From Lachancea dasiensis (taxonomy: Eukaryota > Ascomycota > Saccharomycetes > Saccharomycetales > Saccharomycetaceae): 64,000 nt of DNA. Position numbers and translations under genes: made by a program. The notes below the pieces were generated by a model. It saw only the letters and a list, made by a program, of their open reading frames with translations, was not told the origin of the DNA and searched no databases. Each line of letters starts with the position of its first letter. Position 1 is the stretch's first letter. The stretch lies in the NCBI GenBank assembly GCA_900074725.1, contig LT598455.1:63802-127801 (forward strand), in the 5' to 3' direction. Shown piece by piece: positions 1 through 8,854 of this stretch.

Positions 1-808
1 CTTATTGATTGTAACTAAGAATAAACAACATACTGTAAGTGCCTGGGACCTGTAACTAGTCTCGTGATTACTGACCACGGCTGCTACATCTTAAAGAGTA
101 AATGACACTTCTTGATCGTTAGGATGGTTAGTTTTGTTATCAACATTATTTTTTCTATATTCACCGTCATTTTCTGTCTTGCTCCGCAATCTGCCCCTCG
201 GCTCTTCCCTAGCCTATGTTTATCTTTAGTTTTACCCAATGCAGACATACGTGGTATTAATGCACGATCGTCAAGCTATGCTTCCCGATGAGACTAGTGC
301 AGATTGATTCACAATATATAACCAGTGCCCAGGGGGAGGGCCCACTGAATCTTTATCAATCGCGCTATTATCATTTCTCTAGTAAAACAAGGCCTGGGCA
401 TATATATTTCGAATGCAACAGAGAAGCTCTGCTCATACACTTAGCATATCAGGTACGCTGGTTCTTTAGCGGCATGTTCCGGGATTTAAGGATTTACCCA
501 TGGTGCGATGGCTCCGTTCCGTCTACCGCAGATTAATGTCGCACAATCCATTGCGCCAATTTTAGCCCGTGAAATTTAATATGAAGCTCGGTGATAGAAA
601 CTTACTATTTAATCAGTAATAACAGTGGAAGAGTAGTGTCATTTGGCTAACCCAAATCTGCTCCCAATCACCTCATCGATACTTTACACAGTATAGAGCT
701 CGTACATAGTTATGTTGGTTATAGAAGACTAAATAGTCAAGCACAGTGATAGATTTAAGCTATACAAATCAAGTTCACGTCCACAGAACGGTAAGCCCTT
801 TATATACC
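1..808. other. intergenic region upstream of RFC3
   Basis: No gene recognised. An ATG-initiated 82-codon ORF at 288-536 has no recognisable features and looks like chance. No MCB-type ACGCGT element was seen in front of RFC3. Confidence 0.6.
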
Positions 809-1798
809 ATGAGCCGAACTGCTGAAAACTTACCTTGGATCGAGAAATATAGACCCGAGACCCTTGATGATGTTTATGGTCAAAGCGAAATTGTGGGAAC
901 GGTGAGGAAATTCGTGAAGGACGGTAGACTTCCTCATCTACTGTTTTATGGACCTCCAGGAACTGGTAAGACGTCAATGATAGTGGCATTGGCGAGAGAG
1001 ATATACGGTAAGAATTACAGAAACATGGTTTTGGAACTGAATGCTTCGGACGACAGAGGTATTGATGTTGTCAGGAATCAGATCAAAGAATTCGCGTCGA
1101 CTCGTCAGATCTTCTCTAAAGGTTTCAAACTCATTATCCTGGACGAAGCGGACGCAATGACGAATGCTGCGCAGAATGCCTTGCGGAGAATTATCGAGAA
1201 ATATACCAAAAATACCAGGTTTTGTATCTTGGCCAATTACGCACATAAGCTGACACCTGCTCTTCTAAGTAGGTGTACAAGGTTCCGCTTTCAACCACTC
1301 TCTCTTGATGCCATTGAAAAACGTGTCAATAGAGTTCTCATAATAGAAAACTTGAAGTTAAGTCCCGAAGCTTTGACCGCGTTATTGAAGCTTGCCAATG
1401 GTGACATGAGAAGAGCCCTCAACGTCTTGCAGGCAAGCAAGGCTACTCTCGACGCTCCAGATTCTGAGCAAGTTACTGAAGACACCGTCTACGACTGTAT
1501 TGGCGCTCCTCACCCTCAGGATATTGAGACAATTTTAGAATCCATTTTGAGAGATGATTGGGGAACCGCGTATTTCACAGTAAACAAAATTCGCAGCAGC
1601 AAGGGCCTTGCCCTTATCGACTTGATTGAAGGAATTGTAAAGGTTCTACAAGAGTACGAATTGAAAGCCGAAACGCGTATTCACTTGCTCAGCAAACTCT
1701 CAGACATCGAGTACGCAATATCTAAAGGTGGTAACGACAAAATCCAGAGCAGTGCGGTAATCGGGGTGATAAAATCTAGTTTCGAACTACAAGCCTAG
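809..1798 (+). CDS. RFC3: replication factor C subunit 3 (clamp loader ATPase)
   Basis: This 329-residue AAA+ protein is a small subunit of the RFC clamp loader, which loads PCNA on DNA in the nucleus. The N-terminus carries the RFC-family stretch LPWIEKYRPETLDDVYGQ. The Walker A motif GPPGTGKT is at residues 48-55, Walker B with DEAD at 112-115, and the SRC arginine-finger motif at 154-156. Sequence and length closely match S. cerevisiae Rfc3 (340 aa). The reading frame is open 21 codons further upstream to an ATG at 746, but the RFC family starts just before the LPW motif, so the ATG at 809 is chosen. In S. cerevisiae PCL1 lies next to RFC3; here a transporter gene intervenes. Confidence 0.97.
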   Translation: MSRTAENLPWIEKYRPETLDDVYGQSEIVGTVRKFVKDGRLPHLLFYGPPGTGKTSMIVALAREIYGKNYRNMVLELNASDDRGIDVVRNQIKEFASTRQIFSKGFKLIILDEADAMTNAAQNALRRIIEKYTKNTRFCILANYAHKLTPALLSRCTRFRFQPLSLDAIEKRVNRVLIIENLKLSPEALTALLKLANGDMRRALNVLQASKATLDAPDSEQVTEDTVYDCIGAPHPQDIETILESILRDDWGTAYFTVNKIRSSKGLALIDLIEGIVKVLQEYELKAETRIHLLSKLSDIEYAISKGGNDKIQSSAVIGVIKSSFELQA

Positions 1799-1886
1799 CT
1801 CATACTTCAAGAGCAGCAAATAAATGAGTAATGTCGATTTATATTATTAGTATGTGTACAGTAATTTACATGGTTTCCTAAAAATT

Positions 1887-3671
1887 CTAGTTGCTTTTTT
1901 CAACGACAGCTTCTTCGTCCACGGAAGCGTTCGTCGTCTCGGATTCACTAGTATGGCTCGACTGCACGTCTTCAAGAGCGACAGCGCTCTCTAGTTTGTA
2001 GTCTCTCAACAAGAAAGCAGACGCTAGCAAGGTGACACAGAAACATAGGCCAACAATGCATAGAATTTTCTGAACAACTTGGTAGGATCTCACGACAGCT
2101 ATCCTCTCAGTGGTACCCCATGTGTATTCATAGATAAACGTGTAAGGAGAAGAATAGGCGGCAGCAACAATTTCACTGTCACTGATTCTCTTGCGGAGCT
2201 CTCTTGGCAAGATATTGGTCCATATGGCACCGGAAACAGCAGCACCGACGGCCGAACCAATATTGTAGGTAGCCAAGTAAGATGCAGTAATAACAGCCAG
2301 GTCCTGGTGGGTCTTGGCAGAAGCCTGGATGGATACTTGGGTAGTATAAGTAAAGAAACCAGCACCAAAACCAAGCAAACACAAAGAACCGATGATACCT
2401 GAGTGCGAGGTAGAGTCACCACGGTAGTGTACTAGCAAACCAAAGGCAACAAACCAGCATCCGATACCAAATAGAATAAACTTCTTGGTTCTTCTCACGA
2501 ATACAACCACGAAGCCTAATAGGAAACCAGTGATGACGGAGACGAATGAGTAAAGAGAGGTAATTCTGGTGGCAGACTTAACACTCTCATTCACAGCAAC
2601 CAGCAAAACCGCGTACATGTAATCACCTTGCATGTACCACACAAAATTAACGTGGAAGGCAACAAATAAGGCAGAGTAAACACCTCTGTCTTTGACCAAG
2701 TACCAAGGAGCCAAGGGATGTTTAGCAAACTTGAGTTCCCAAACAAGGAAGGCAGGAATAGCAACCACCCAACCGATAACCTCGGGTACAATGATGTGAG
2801 CAGTCTTCCATTGATCTTTTAGGCCTTGTGCCAAGGTGAAAGGAATCAAAATACATCCAAAAACAGCACACAACAAGATTAGACCCAAAATGTCCAACCT
2901 CCAGAAAAAAATCTCAATGATATAATCAGTCCATTTCAGGTCTTTGTATAGCCCAACCTCGGTCTGTAGCTTCTCCGGGGCGTTCTTCTTGGCCAGGTAA
3001 CGCATGTGGAAGAGACAGCAGAATAGAGGGATAGCGGTCAAAGGTAGAATGAACGCCCACATGCCGATACCCCAACTCCATCTCAACCCATCGTCAAGAT
3101 CCTCTAGGATGTTTCCCGAGATCCAAGTGTTGATAATGAAGGGTAGAGCGGGGACAAAAGTGGCCACAAGTCTCCAGTTCAGGTTTGAGAAATCCGAAGC
3201 CACAACTTCAAGGATCAACACAATACCAGTGTACCCTAATTGGTAGAAGATGGCACCCGCAGCAAATTTCGAAACATCGTATGCCTGGGACTCGATGATT
3301 GTTCCCACAATGTAAAAGACGACAGAGATGGCCAAAATTTCGATTCTTCCGAAGATGTCCGAAGCACGGGCAAACCAAAATTGACCAGCAGCGGCAACCA
3401 CAGCCTTGATACAGTTCACAGTGGACAGCAGAGAGTGTTCGGCATACGACGAAGTAGCGTAAGACTGGAATGTGTATCTAAGCATACCGTCCAGACCGTA
3501 TGCGTAAGCGACCAGGAAAATAGAGAAAAACAACGTTACTCTGTAGCCGATGTGACTGTATTGCTCGGCGTACACCTCGATATTGCGAACACCGGCATCT
3601 TTGCGCTGTTGCAAAATGTTTTCGACGGAGTTGTCCGCGACCCTTTTCTCGCTGTGAGTATCAGAATCCAT
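1887..3671 (-). CDS. siderophore-iron transporter, ARN/SIT1 family (MFS)
   Basis: This 594-residue polytopic membrane protein belongs to the fungal siderophore transporter branch of the major facilitator superfamily, whose members import ferric siderophores by proton symport. The N-terminal half is very close to Sit1/Arn proteins, with NIEVYAEQY, AYAYGLDG, YATSSYAEHSLLSTVNCIK and ASDFSNLNWRL in family order. About 12-14 hydrophobic helices follow and end in a charged Ser/Glu-rich cytoplasmic tail. Its length is near that of S. cerevisiae Arn1 and Sit1 (about 627). Which siderophore it takes cannot be told from sequence. It converges with RFC3 across 88 bp and has two Aft1-type sites upstream, consistent with induction by iron starvation. 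No ARN gene lies here in S. cerevisiae. Confidence 0.93.
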   Translation of the reverse strand: MDSDTHSEKRVADNSVENILQQRKDAGVRNIEVYAEQYSHIGYRVTLFFSIFLVAYAYGLDGMLRYTFQSYATSSYAEHSLLSTVNCIKAVVAAAGQFWFARASDIFGRIEILAISVVFYIVGTIIESQAYDVSKFAAGAIFYQLGYTGIVLILEVVASDFSNLNWRLVATFVPALPFIINTWISGNILEDLDDGLRWSWGIGMWAFILPLTAIPLFCCLFHMRYLAKKNAPEKLQTEVGLYKDLKWTDYIIEIFFWRLDILGLILLCAVFGCILIPFTLAQGLKDQWKTAHIIVPEVIGWVVAIPAFLVWELKFAKHPLAPWYLVKDRGVYSALFVAFHVNFVWYMQGDYMYAVLLVAVNESVKSATRITSLYSFVSVITGFLLGFVVVFVRRTKKFILFGIGCWFVAFGLLVHYRGDSTSHSGIIGSLCLLGFGAGFFTYTTQVSIQASAKTHQDLAVITASYLATYNIGSAVGAAVSGAIWTNILPRELRKRISDSEIVAAAYSSPYTFIYEYTWGTTERIAVVRSYQVVQKILCIVGLCFCVTLLASAFLLRDYKLESAVALEDVQSSHTSESETTNASVDEEAVVEKSN

Positions 3672-3833
3672 CTAATATTTTCCTCTTGATGGTAGCCGGA
3701 GTTCACGAAACAAATACTTGCGGTATTGTAATCCGGAACTTAAGAAAACGGTTCAAATTGGTTATCAAATGAGGAAAAACACATTCATTAAATAACTCTC
3801 TTCAGATGGCACAAACCTTGTTTCTTATTTTGT

Positions 3834-3840
3834 GGGTGCA
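3834..3840 (-). promoter_or_regulatory. Aft1/Aft2-type iron-responsive site, proximal
   Basis: The minus strand reads TGCACCC, the core of the Aft1/Aft2 iron-regulon element, about 165 bp upstream of the siderophore transporter start. Function is inferred from the yeast iron regulon. Confidence 0.7.
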
Positions 3841-3893
3841 GTTTGTTTTTCTTTCACACTAAGCTCATCGTCCTCCGCGTTTAAACTTTTTTT

Positions 3894-3900
3894 GGGTGCA
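3894..3900 (-). promoter_or_regulatory. Aft1/Aft2-type iron-responsive site, distal
   Basis: A second TGCACCC on the minus strand lies exactly 60 bp upstream of the first, about 225 bp from the transporter start. Paired sites of this kind are typical of strongly iron-regulated yeast promoters. Confidence 0.7.
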
Positions 3901-5514
3901 CTGAAAAATTTGAGTTGACATCCGTCAACTTTTAACTCATCGCCGAATCTCACGGCCTATGCTCTAAGATCTCACCTGCAGACTGCGAGAACTAGTCGTG
4001 GAAGCAGCTGCAGAAGTTGCACAGCTGCTCCGTAATAGTTGATTAATTTCAAGTAAGTTTCTCTTGGTAACGCAAGATGGGTGATTAGCTCTGCTGGAAT
4101 GGGAGAAAATACACTAGTAACAATCGTTTTCCGGCCTCTTTGGCTGTCCTGTACTTTGTAGAAGGGGCTTGGAGACCTACGAGTCATGCCAGGATCCTCT
4201 TCTTGAGAAGCCGAGGCGATGATTAGGCTTGAAAGGCCGGTCCGCATGACGGCCAACATGCACCCAGGACTGCATCATAGCTGCCTTCCCCGCAGATTGA
4301 CGAAGAACAATAACGTCGTAGCAGCGGCACCAGAGCCTGGCTAGGTTCTCCGAGCGTTCTTTGGTAAACAAAACACGTTCTCAATGTGTGGTTGTCAGGA
4401 AAAAGTTGTTGTCGAGGGTGCGGAAGGCGGCGTTGTAGTAAGATGCATGAGAGAAAATTTAATGATCGGCAAAAAATCCTCTTCCTGACGCAGGGTGCTG
4501 GTGGCTTTGACACTGTCATCCCAGACAGTGCTACCCGATGCCGGACCACAGACGGCTACTTGAGCCCTGTCTCACGCATGGTTCGAAAATCGAGCAAATG
4601 GGGAGCCGTAAACACCTAGGTTGGCGTCGGCGAGCCATCTGCACTGCTATTGTTCCAGGCACGCGCTCGTTTACCTTTGCGAAACATACCGTCTCTTTCG
4701 TTAATAAGTTTGGCTGGTGGCCCCGACTATGTCATAGTCTTGAACTCACTTGAAAAGTGAACCTAAGCCAATATAACGAGCCGTGGTAGCAGCACACGCT
4801 GCTGGCAGCTGGTGGTGCAGCAGAAGCCCTCTCCTCGAGACCAATCGAGTGCAAAGGACCCTTCCAACTTGTGGGTCTTCAGTTAAGGCGGAAGCTCGCC
4901 GGGTCCATAACAGTTGCACAGATCACTCTCGCTTCGTACTGTGGTCCCGTGACCTCGTGTGTCATTTGGCACGCCGTGTGCTCGCGCCGAGGTGTACTCG
5001 TCTTGCCCGATGGTTGGAATCCGCTATTGTTTGGCCTCTGGACAACTTGTGGGAGCGGGCGGACCTCTGAGGTTCGCACTTACGCAGGAAGCGGAAGTCT
5101 AGGACGAGGGGCTTCGTAGTCTGACATGAGCCGACCAAAGAACACCGGTCCGCGGGGACCTTGAACGGGCTCCCCGATCCTCGCTTCCACCAGGTGTCTA
5201 CCAAAAAAATGACATATCTACGGTGCTGCACCACACGTACGGGGACGGTCGTCAGGACTGGTCTCAATCAGGTTATCTCTTAGCGCACATACGTGTCTGC
5301 TCAGCGCCCATAGTGTAATTTGGTCACCGTATTCAGTAGGATGTCTAAATAGAAATGCCACAATCTGCAAATTTGCCTGATTCACCACGAATGTTGTCCT
5401 TACGCTCCCGGCATGGTGTTGGCGCCGCTACCAACCACATCAACAGTTCGCCGGTGGCCGCCAGAAGGCTGTCGCACGTTATCCGCTAGCATCAACGCCC
5501 CGCAGGTTTCTCAT
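3901..5514. other. GC-rich intergenic region without recognised gene
   Basis: About 1.6 kb between the transporter promoter and the PCL1 promoter elements. It is visibly richer in G and C than most other intergenic DNA here. It contains many short overlapping ORFs on both strands, none longer than about 108 codons and none recognisable. No tRNA, snoRNA or terminal repeat was identified. Confidence 0.6.
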
Positions 5515-5849
5515 CACGAAAAACCGTCGCCAAGAATGGCCCCACTCTTTGGCTACAATGCACTTGGCTACGAAAAGAGCGCTTCGAATCATAGTTGTTG
5601 GTTCAATCGGGTAATTTGACACCTACCAACGGTGCACTTCGTCGGCTGAGCACTGGATCCACAGCATTCTCACAGCGCAACCAAAAGCTCCAGCACGAAA
5701 TGTGCGGTCTCGACGTGAGTTCCGTCCCACGCATCGCACTTTGACGCGCGAAAAGTTGGTTCTTTGGGAATATTGGAACCTCGAGCTTGACCGTTTTTTT
5801 TGGTGTCTTTTGGTGTCTCTGTACAGGCGTGTGCGCGAAAACCACGAAA
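5515..5849 (+). promoter_or_regulatory. cluster of SBF (SCB-type) sites in the PCL1 promoter
   Basis: Three copies of the SCB core CACGAAA lie at 5515-5521, 5694-5700 and 5843-5849. Two CGCGAAA variants lie at 5747-5753 and 5834-5840. All point toward PCL1 and fall 256-590 bp before its start. SBF (Swi4-Swi6) drives late-G1 transcription of PCL1 in S. cerevisiae through such elements, so the cluster fits conserved cell-cycle control. Confidence 0.75.
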
Positions 5850-5965
5850 AAGTGACAGGAAAATCAATCCATCGCGGTAAAGAAGTTGAGTCCAACTTCT
5901 AGTTAGAGATTAACACCAATTTGGCGATCAGCGGGAATGGAATGGATTGTAGACGGTCAAGATTG

Positions 5966-5973
5966 TATATAAG
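5966..5973 (+). promoter_or_regulatory. TATA box of PCL1
   Basis: TATATAAG matches the yeast TATA consensus. It lies 132 bp before the PCL1 start codon and downstream of the SCB cluster. Confidence 0.6.
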
Positions 5974-6104
5974 AAAGCGCTGGGTAGCCAGCGAAGTTGG
6001 CCGAGGTGTTTTAAGCGTAGAGCTCTAACGTGTAGGCCAAGTCTAGTTCTCATACCAGACTTCCCTGTATAAAGCGATTCCACTTAACGAAACTCCACCA
6101 CACG

Positions 6105-6899
6105 ATGTGCGACGCCAAGGCCGTGAAAGTTCTGTTCAAGTCGCCAGTGACTGACGACATGATTCGGTTCCTCACCAACACCACGCTGCGTGTGATTCCA
6201 TGCGACAGAGAACAAAAAAACGCGTATCCGTCGCCGCCTTCGAGCCCACGCGATACGCAGCCCCACAAAAGGTCGCTGCCCTCTCTGATGACTTTCATCT
6301 CGCGGCTGGTCCGCTACACCAATGTTTACACCTCGACCTTGCTCACAGCTACTTGCTACTTGCACAAGCTGCAGCGAATCCTACCTAGAGATGCGCACGG
6401 ACTGCCCTCCACCAGCCACCGTATCTTCTTGGCGTGTTTGATCCTCAGCGCCAAGTTCCACAACGACTCCTCCCCTCAAAACAGACACTGGGCCGAATAC
6501 ACAGACGGCGTGTTCTGCTTGGAAGACGTGAACCTGATGGAACGCCAGCTGCTGCAGCTGCTGGACTGGGACGTCAGGGTAGGCGAAGAGGACCTGTACG
6601 AGTCGCTGCAGCCGCTACTAGAGCCCATCAAGCTCGATCTACAAAGATCTAGAAAGGTCATGGCTCGCAATTACTACCACCAGCGCAACATCAGCGCCAG
6701 CTCCAGCACCAGCACTTTGGTGGGGACGCCCAGCTTGCAATCGCTGAAATCGGTGCCGTCGTGGTCCAGACTGCCGTCGTTGTCGAGGCTGTCGTCTTCG
6801 TCGTCGCTATCGACAACACTAGAGACGCTTCCAGACAAAATGGCGCTGGGCCCGCGCGGGCACTCGCCACACGACTACAACGCTGTGGCTATGGTATAG
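6105..6899 (+). CDS. PCL1: G1 cyclin of the Pho85 kinase
   Basis: This 264-residue protein is the Pcl1 cyclin, which activates the Pho85 kinase in late G1 for morphogenesis and commitment to the cycle. The N-terminus (LLFKSPVTDD-type start, then TLRVIP) and the cyclin box at about residues 60-160 (SLMTFISRLVRYTNVY, LPSTSHRIFLACLILSAKFH, NLMERQLLQLLDWD) follow S. cerevisiae Pcl1 (279 aa) nearly residue for residue. The C-terminal third is Ser-rich and diverged. Codons are strongly GC-rich. The ATG at 6105 matches the family N-terminus MC. Upstream lie a TATA box and an SBF-site cluster. The next recognised gene downstream is snR40. Confidence 0.96.
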   Translation: MCDAKAVKVLFKSPVTDDMIRFLTNTTLRVIPCDREQKNAYPSPPSSPRDTQPHKRSLPSLMTFISRLVRYTNVYTSTLLTATCYLHKLQRILPRDAHGLPSTSHRIFLACLILSAKFHNDSSPQNRHWAEYTDGVFCLEDVNLMERQLLQLLDWDVRVGEEDLYESLQPLLEPIKLDLQRSRKVMARNYYHQRNISASSSTSTLVGTPSLQSLKSVPSWSRLPSLSRLSSSSSLSTTLETLPDKMALGPRGHSPHDYNAVAMV

Positions 6900-6964
6900 G
6901 GATAAATAATGATATATGAATAGGATAAGGGTTTGGATACGACTGACTTGTAGGAGAAGATCTT

Positions 6965-7064
6965 GTGTCGGCACGGGCACGGGCAGGGGCACGGGCAGGG
7001 GCACTCCCGGCACGGCTGGAAGCGGTGTTGTGGGGGAAGGCGTGTGTGTGTGTGTGTGTGTGTG
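6965..7064. repeat. GGGCAC/GGGCAG hexamer repeats followed by (GT)n microsatellite
   Basis: Imperfect GC-rich hexamers (GGGCAC and GGGCAG alternating) run from about 6970 to 7012, followed after about 30 bp by a perfect GT tract of about 11 units at 7042-7064. It lies just 3' of PCL1, outside any recognised gene. Confidence 0.85.
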
Positions 7065-7357
7065 CCTCTTTGGTAGCTGGGGAGCGTCCAGGTCGCTGTC
7101 GCCCTCGATGTGCCTCTGCGCTCGCCCTGTCAATTCGTGCCCTCAGTGACTTGGTATCGTCCCATGTCCGGGTAACGGACCTTCGCAGGCGCACCTATAA
7201 AAACACTGAAAAAACTCTACAAACTTCCCTCTCCACGTACTTCCGACACCACCCGGAGACAGCAGCCAGGGCACGCCACGGGGTCAAGCCCTTGACCTCC
7301 TGCAAATGTGTACCTCCCGCGTGGTCCCATAAGTGTATGGGCCTGCACATTTGTAAC

Positions 7358-7453
7358 CTCCAAGTGATGAGTGAAATGCTGTGCACCAGTCTGAAAGTGC
7401 CACACGTACTCGTGGCGCGTTGAAGCATTAAGTATAACCCATATCTGATGGAG
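7358..7453 (+). ncRNA. SNR40: box C/D snoRNA snR40 (18S Gm1271 guide)
   Basis: Box C GTGATGA is at 7364-7370, an internal D' box CTGA at 7391-7394 and the D box CTGA at 7445-7448. The ends form a perfect 5-bp stem (CTCCA at 7358-7362 with TGGAG at 7449-7453). The guide before D' (GCTGTGCACCA) pairs with the 18S segment UGGUGCAUGGC using two G-U pairs; the fifth-nucleotide rule selects the G of Um1269-G-Gm1271, the S. cerevisiae snR40 target. The guide before D contains TATAACCCA, which only imperfectly matches 25S near Um898, the second snR40 target. A 5-bp hairpin (GCCAC/GTGGC) lies between the two halves. It sits between PCL1 and CAF40, where I recall S. cerevisiae snR40. rRNA sequences were recalled, not searched. 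Confidence 0.78.
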
Positions 7454-8220
7454 AAGCCTGCATTGGCGTTGTTGTTCTCGTGGTGGCGGCTCCCGCAAGC
7501 TGTATGTACTTCTACACTGGCGCAGGCCCTGTGGCCGGCATCGTAATAGTAGACCGTAGTGTAGTGTGGTAGCTGAGCTGTGGAAAAAGCCAACGGGCGA
7601 TGAGCCGTGCGAAACGATTGGGCGCTGCACTGTCCACCGGTGGCCCACCACCACCTTCTTACTCTTTGCCTCTGTCTCGTTCCTGTCTCGTTCCTGTCTC
7701 TTTCCTCCCTCTTTCCTCCCTCTTTTCCTGTCTTTTCCTGTCTTCCACCCTCTTCCTGCCTCTGCTGCTATATTTGTGCCGGCCACCGCACCCTACGCCC
7801 AACACAGCTGTGAAACTGAAATCACCAGCCAAGCCTCATCCGGTGCCCACCCGCAGCAACAACCGTCTTTCTGCGGCTCGACACGCCACAATTCGCGACG
7901 CTACAAACATGTTTCCTGTAGCTTCTGTAACGGCTGTGTAGCCACGCCCGCGCTCTGTGTGTCTTTCTCTATCTCTACTATCGACCTGTCGCTGACTGCA
8001 GTAGCAAACTGACATGGCGTCAGCATGGCCAAACTGTTGAACTGTCTCAGAGGCTGCTCTTGTCCTGCGCACTGGCCTCGAAGCCCTGCTCGAGTTCCTT
8101 GCTGTGCAGCCTCTGGGGCTGGCTGGCCCACACAGCGATGCTCATCGCCCATACACACGCTGGAGGACCTTTTTTTTCGCAGTGCCGCTCGTGGAAGGCG
8201 ATGGAAAAAAAAAATCAGCC
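7454..8220. other. intergenic region with polypyrimidine repeats
   Basis: No gene recognised. Positions about 7660-7765 form a pyrimidine-rich strand built from short tandem units (TCTCGTTCCTG twice, TTTCCTCCCTC twice, TTTTCCTGTC twice). ORFs running through it are products of the repeat. Confidence 0.6.
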
Positions 8221-8228
8221 TATATAAG
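8221..8228 (+). promoter_or_regulatory. TATA box of the small Ala/Glu-rich protein gene
   Basis: TATATAAG lies 132 bp before the start at 8360. Between them, at 8317-8344, a 14-bp unit beginning CCAATTACCCACG is tandemly duplicated. Confidence 0.55.
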
Positions 8229-8359
8229 GCACACACATACCACGCCTGCACCAAAAACCGTTGGTGGGAAAAGCCTGTTTACACCACCGATTGACTAGCT
8301 AAAACTGCTCTGTAGCCAATTACCCACGCCAATTACCCACGCCAACTTACACAGGAAAC

Positions 8360-8710
8360 ATGTCTGAACAAACCGCCCCGGCCACCACCGAGACCAAAAT
8401 TAACTCCGGGATCGCCGAAGCCACCGCCGTCGCTCAAGACAAGGTCGCAGAGGTTGCCCACGAACAGGAGCAACAAGCCGAGGAAACCAAGGAAGCCGTG
8501 GTCAAAGACGCTCAGGAACAGGCTGCCGAGGCCTCCAAGGCCAAGGACGACGCCGTCAAGCACGCGGAAACCGAAGCCGAAGCCGTCCAAAAGGATGCGG
8601 GCGAGGCCGTTGCGGGTGTGACCAAAACGGAAAAGAAGAGCGAGGACAGCGAGGCCAACGTCTCGGGCGTCAAGAAGTGGGTGGCCAAGCTAAAGAAGCT
8701 GTTCAAGTAG
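8360..8710 (+). CDS. small Ala/Glu/Lys-rich helical protein, unknown function
   Basis: I do not recognise this 116-residue protein. It is almost entirely Ala, Glu, Lys, Gln, Asp and Val, with heptad-like spacing that predicts one long amphipathic helix or coiled coil (residues about 15-95). It ends in a short basic amphipathic helix, VSGVKKWVAKLKKLFK, of the kind that binds membranes or acidic surfaces. It has no signal peptide, transmembrane segment or cysteine. The frame is supported by a clean ATG, a strong TATA box 132 bp upstream and heavily biased codons (GCC, GTC, AAG, GAG), which suggest high expression. Composition resembles LEA-like or other small stress proteins, but this is only an analogy. 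It lies between snR40 and CAF40, where I recall no S. cerevisiae gene. Confidence 0.75.
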   Translation: MSEQTAPATTETKINSGIAEATAVAQDKVAEVAHEQEQQAEETKEAVVKDAQEQAAEASKAKDDAVKHAETEAEAVQKDAGEAVAGVTKTEKKSEDSEANVSGVKKWVAKLKKLFK

Positions 8711-8734
8711 AGCTGGAGCGCACGGACACACGTG

Positions 8735-8749
8735 CCCCCCCCCCCCCCC
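8735..8749. repeat. poly(C) tract of 15 bases
   Basis: A run of 15 C residues lies 25 bp after the stop codon of the small Ala/Glu-rich protein gene. Homopolymer C tracts this long are rare in yeast DNA and prone to length change. Confidence 0.95.
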
Positions 8750-8842
8750 GAGACCAAGCGCCTGCCGCGCCCACCGATAGTATTTGCAGATATATAATAA
8801 GTAATAATTAATGTGCGAGACACCAGGCGCGGCGGGGGAGCG

Positions 8843-8854
8843 GGTCACGTGACC
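8843..8854. promoter_or_regulatory. 12-bp E-box palindrome
   Basis: GGTCACGTGACC is a perfect palindrome containing the CACGTG core bound by Cbf1, Pho4 and Tye7-type bHLH factors. It lies downstream of the small protein gene and 1.6 kb before CAF40, so its target is unclear. Confidence 0.5.

Noticed and set aside
746-808. 21-codon N-terminal extension of RFC3 from an upstream ATG
   Set aside because: The RFC family starts just before LPWIEKYRP; the ATG at 809 fits better.
3901-5900. Many overlapping ORFs of 60-110 codons on both strands
   Set aside because: GC-rich sequence has few stop codons; none of the products shows a recognisable motif or codon bias.
7039-7069. GT repeat considered as a telomere-like tract
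   Set aside because: It is a plain GT microsatellite inside a gene-rich region, without the irregular telomeric G-run pattern.
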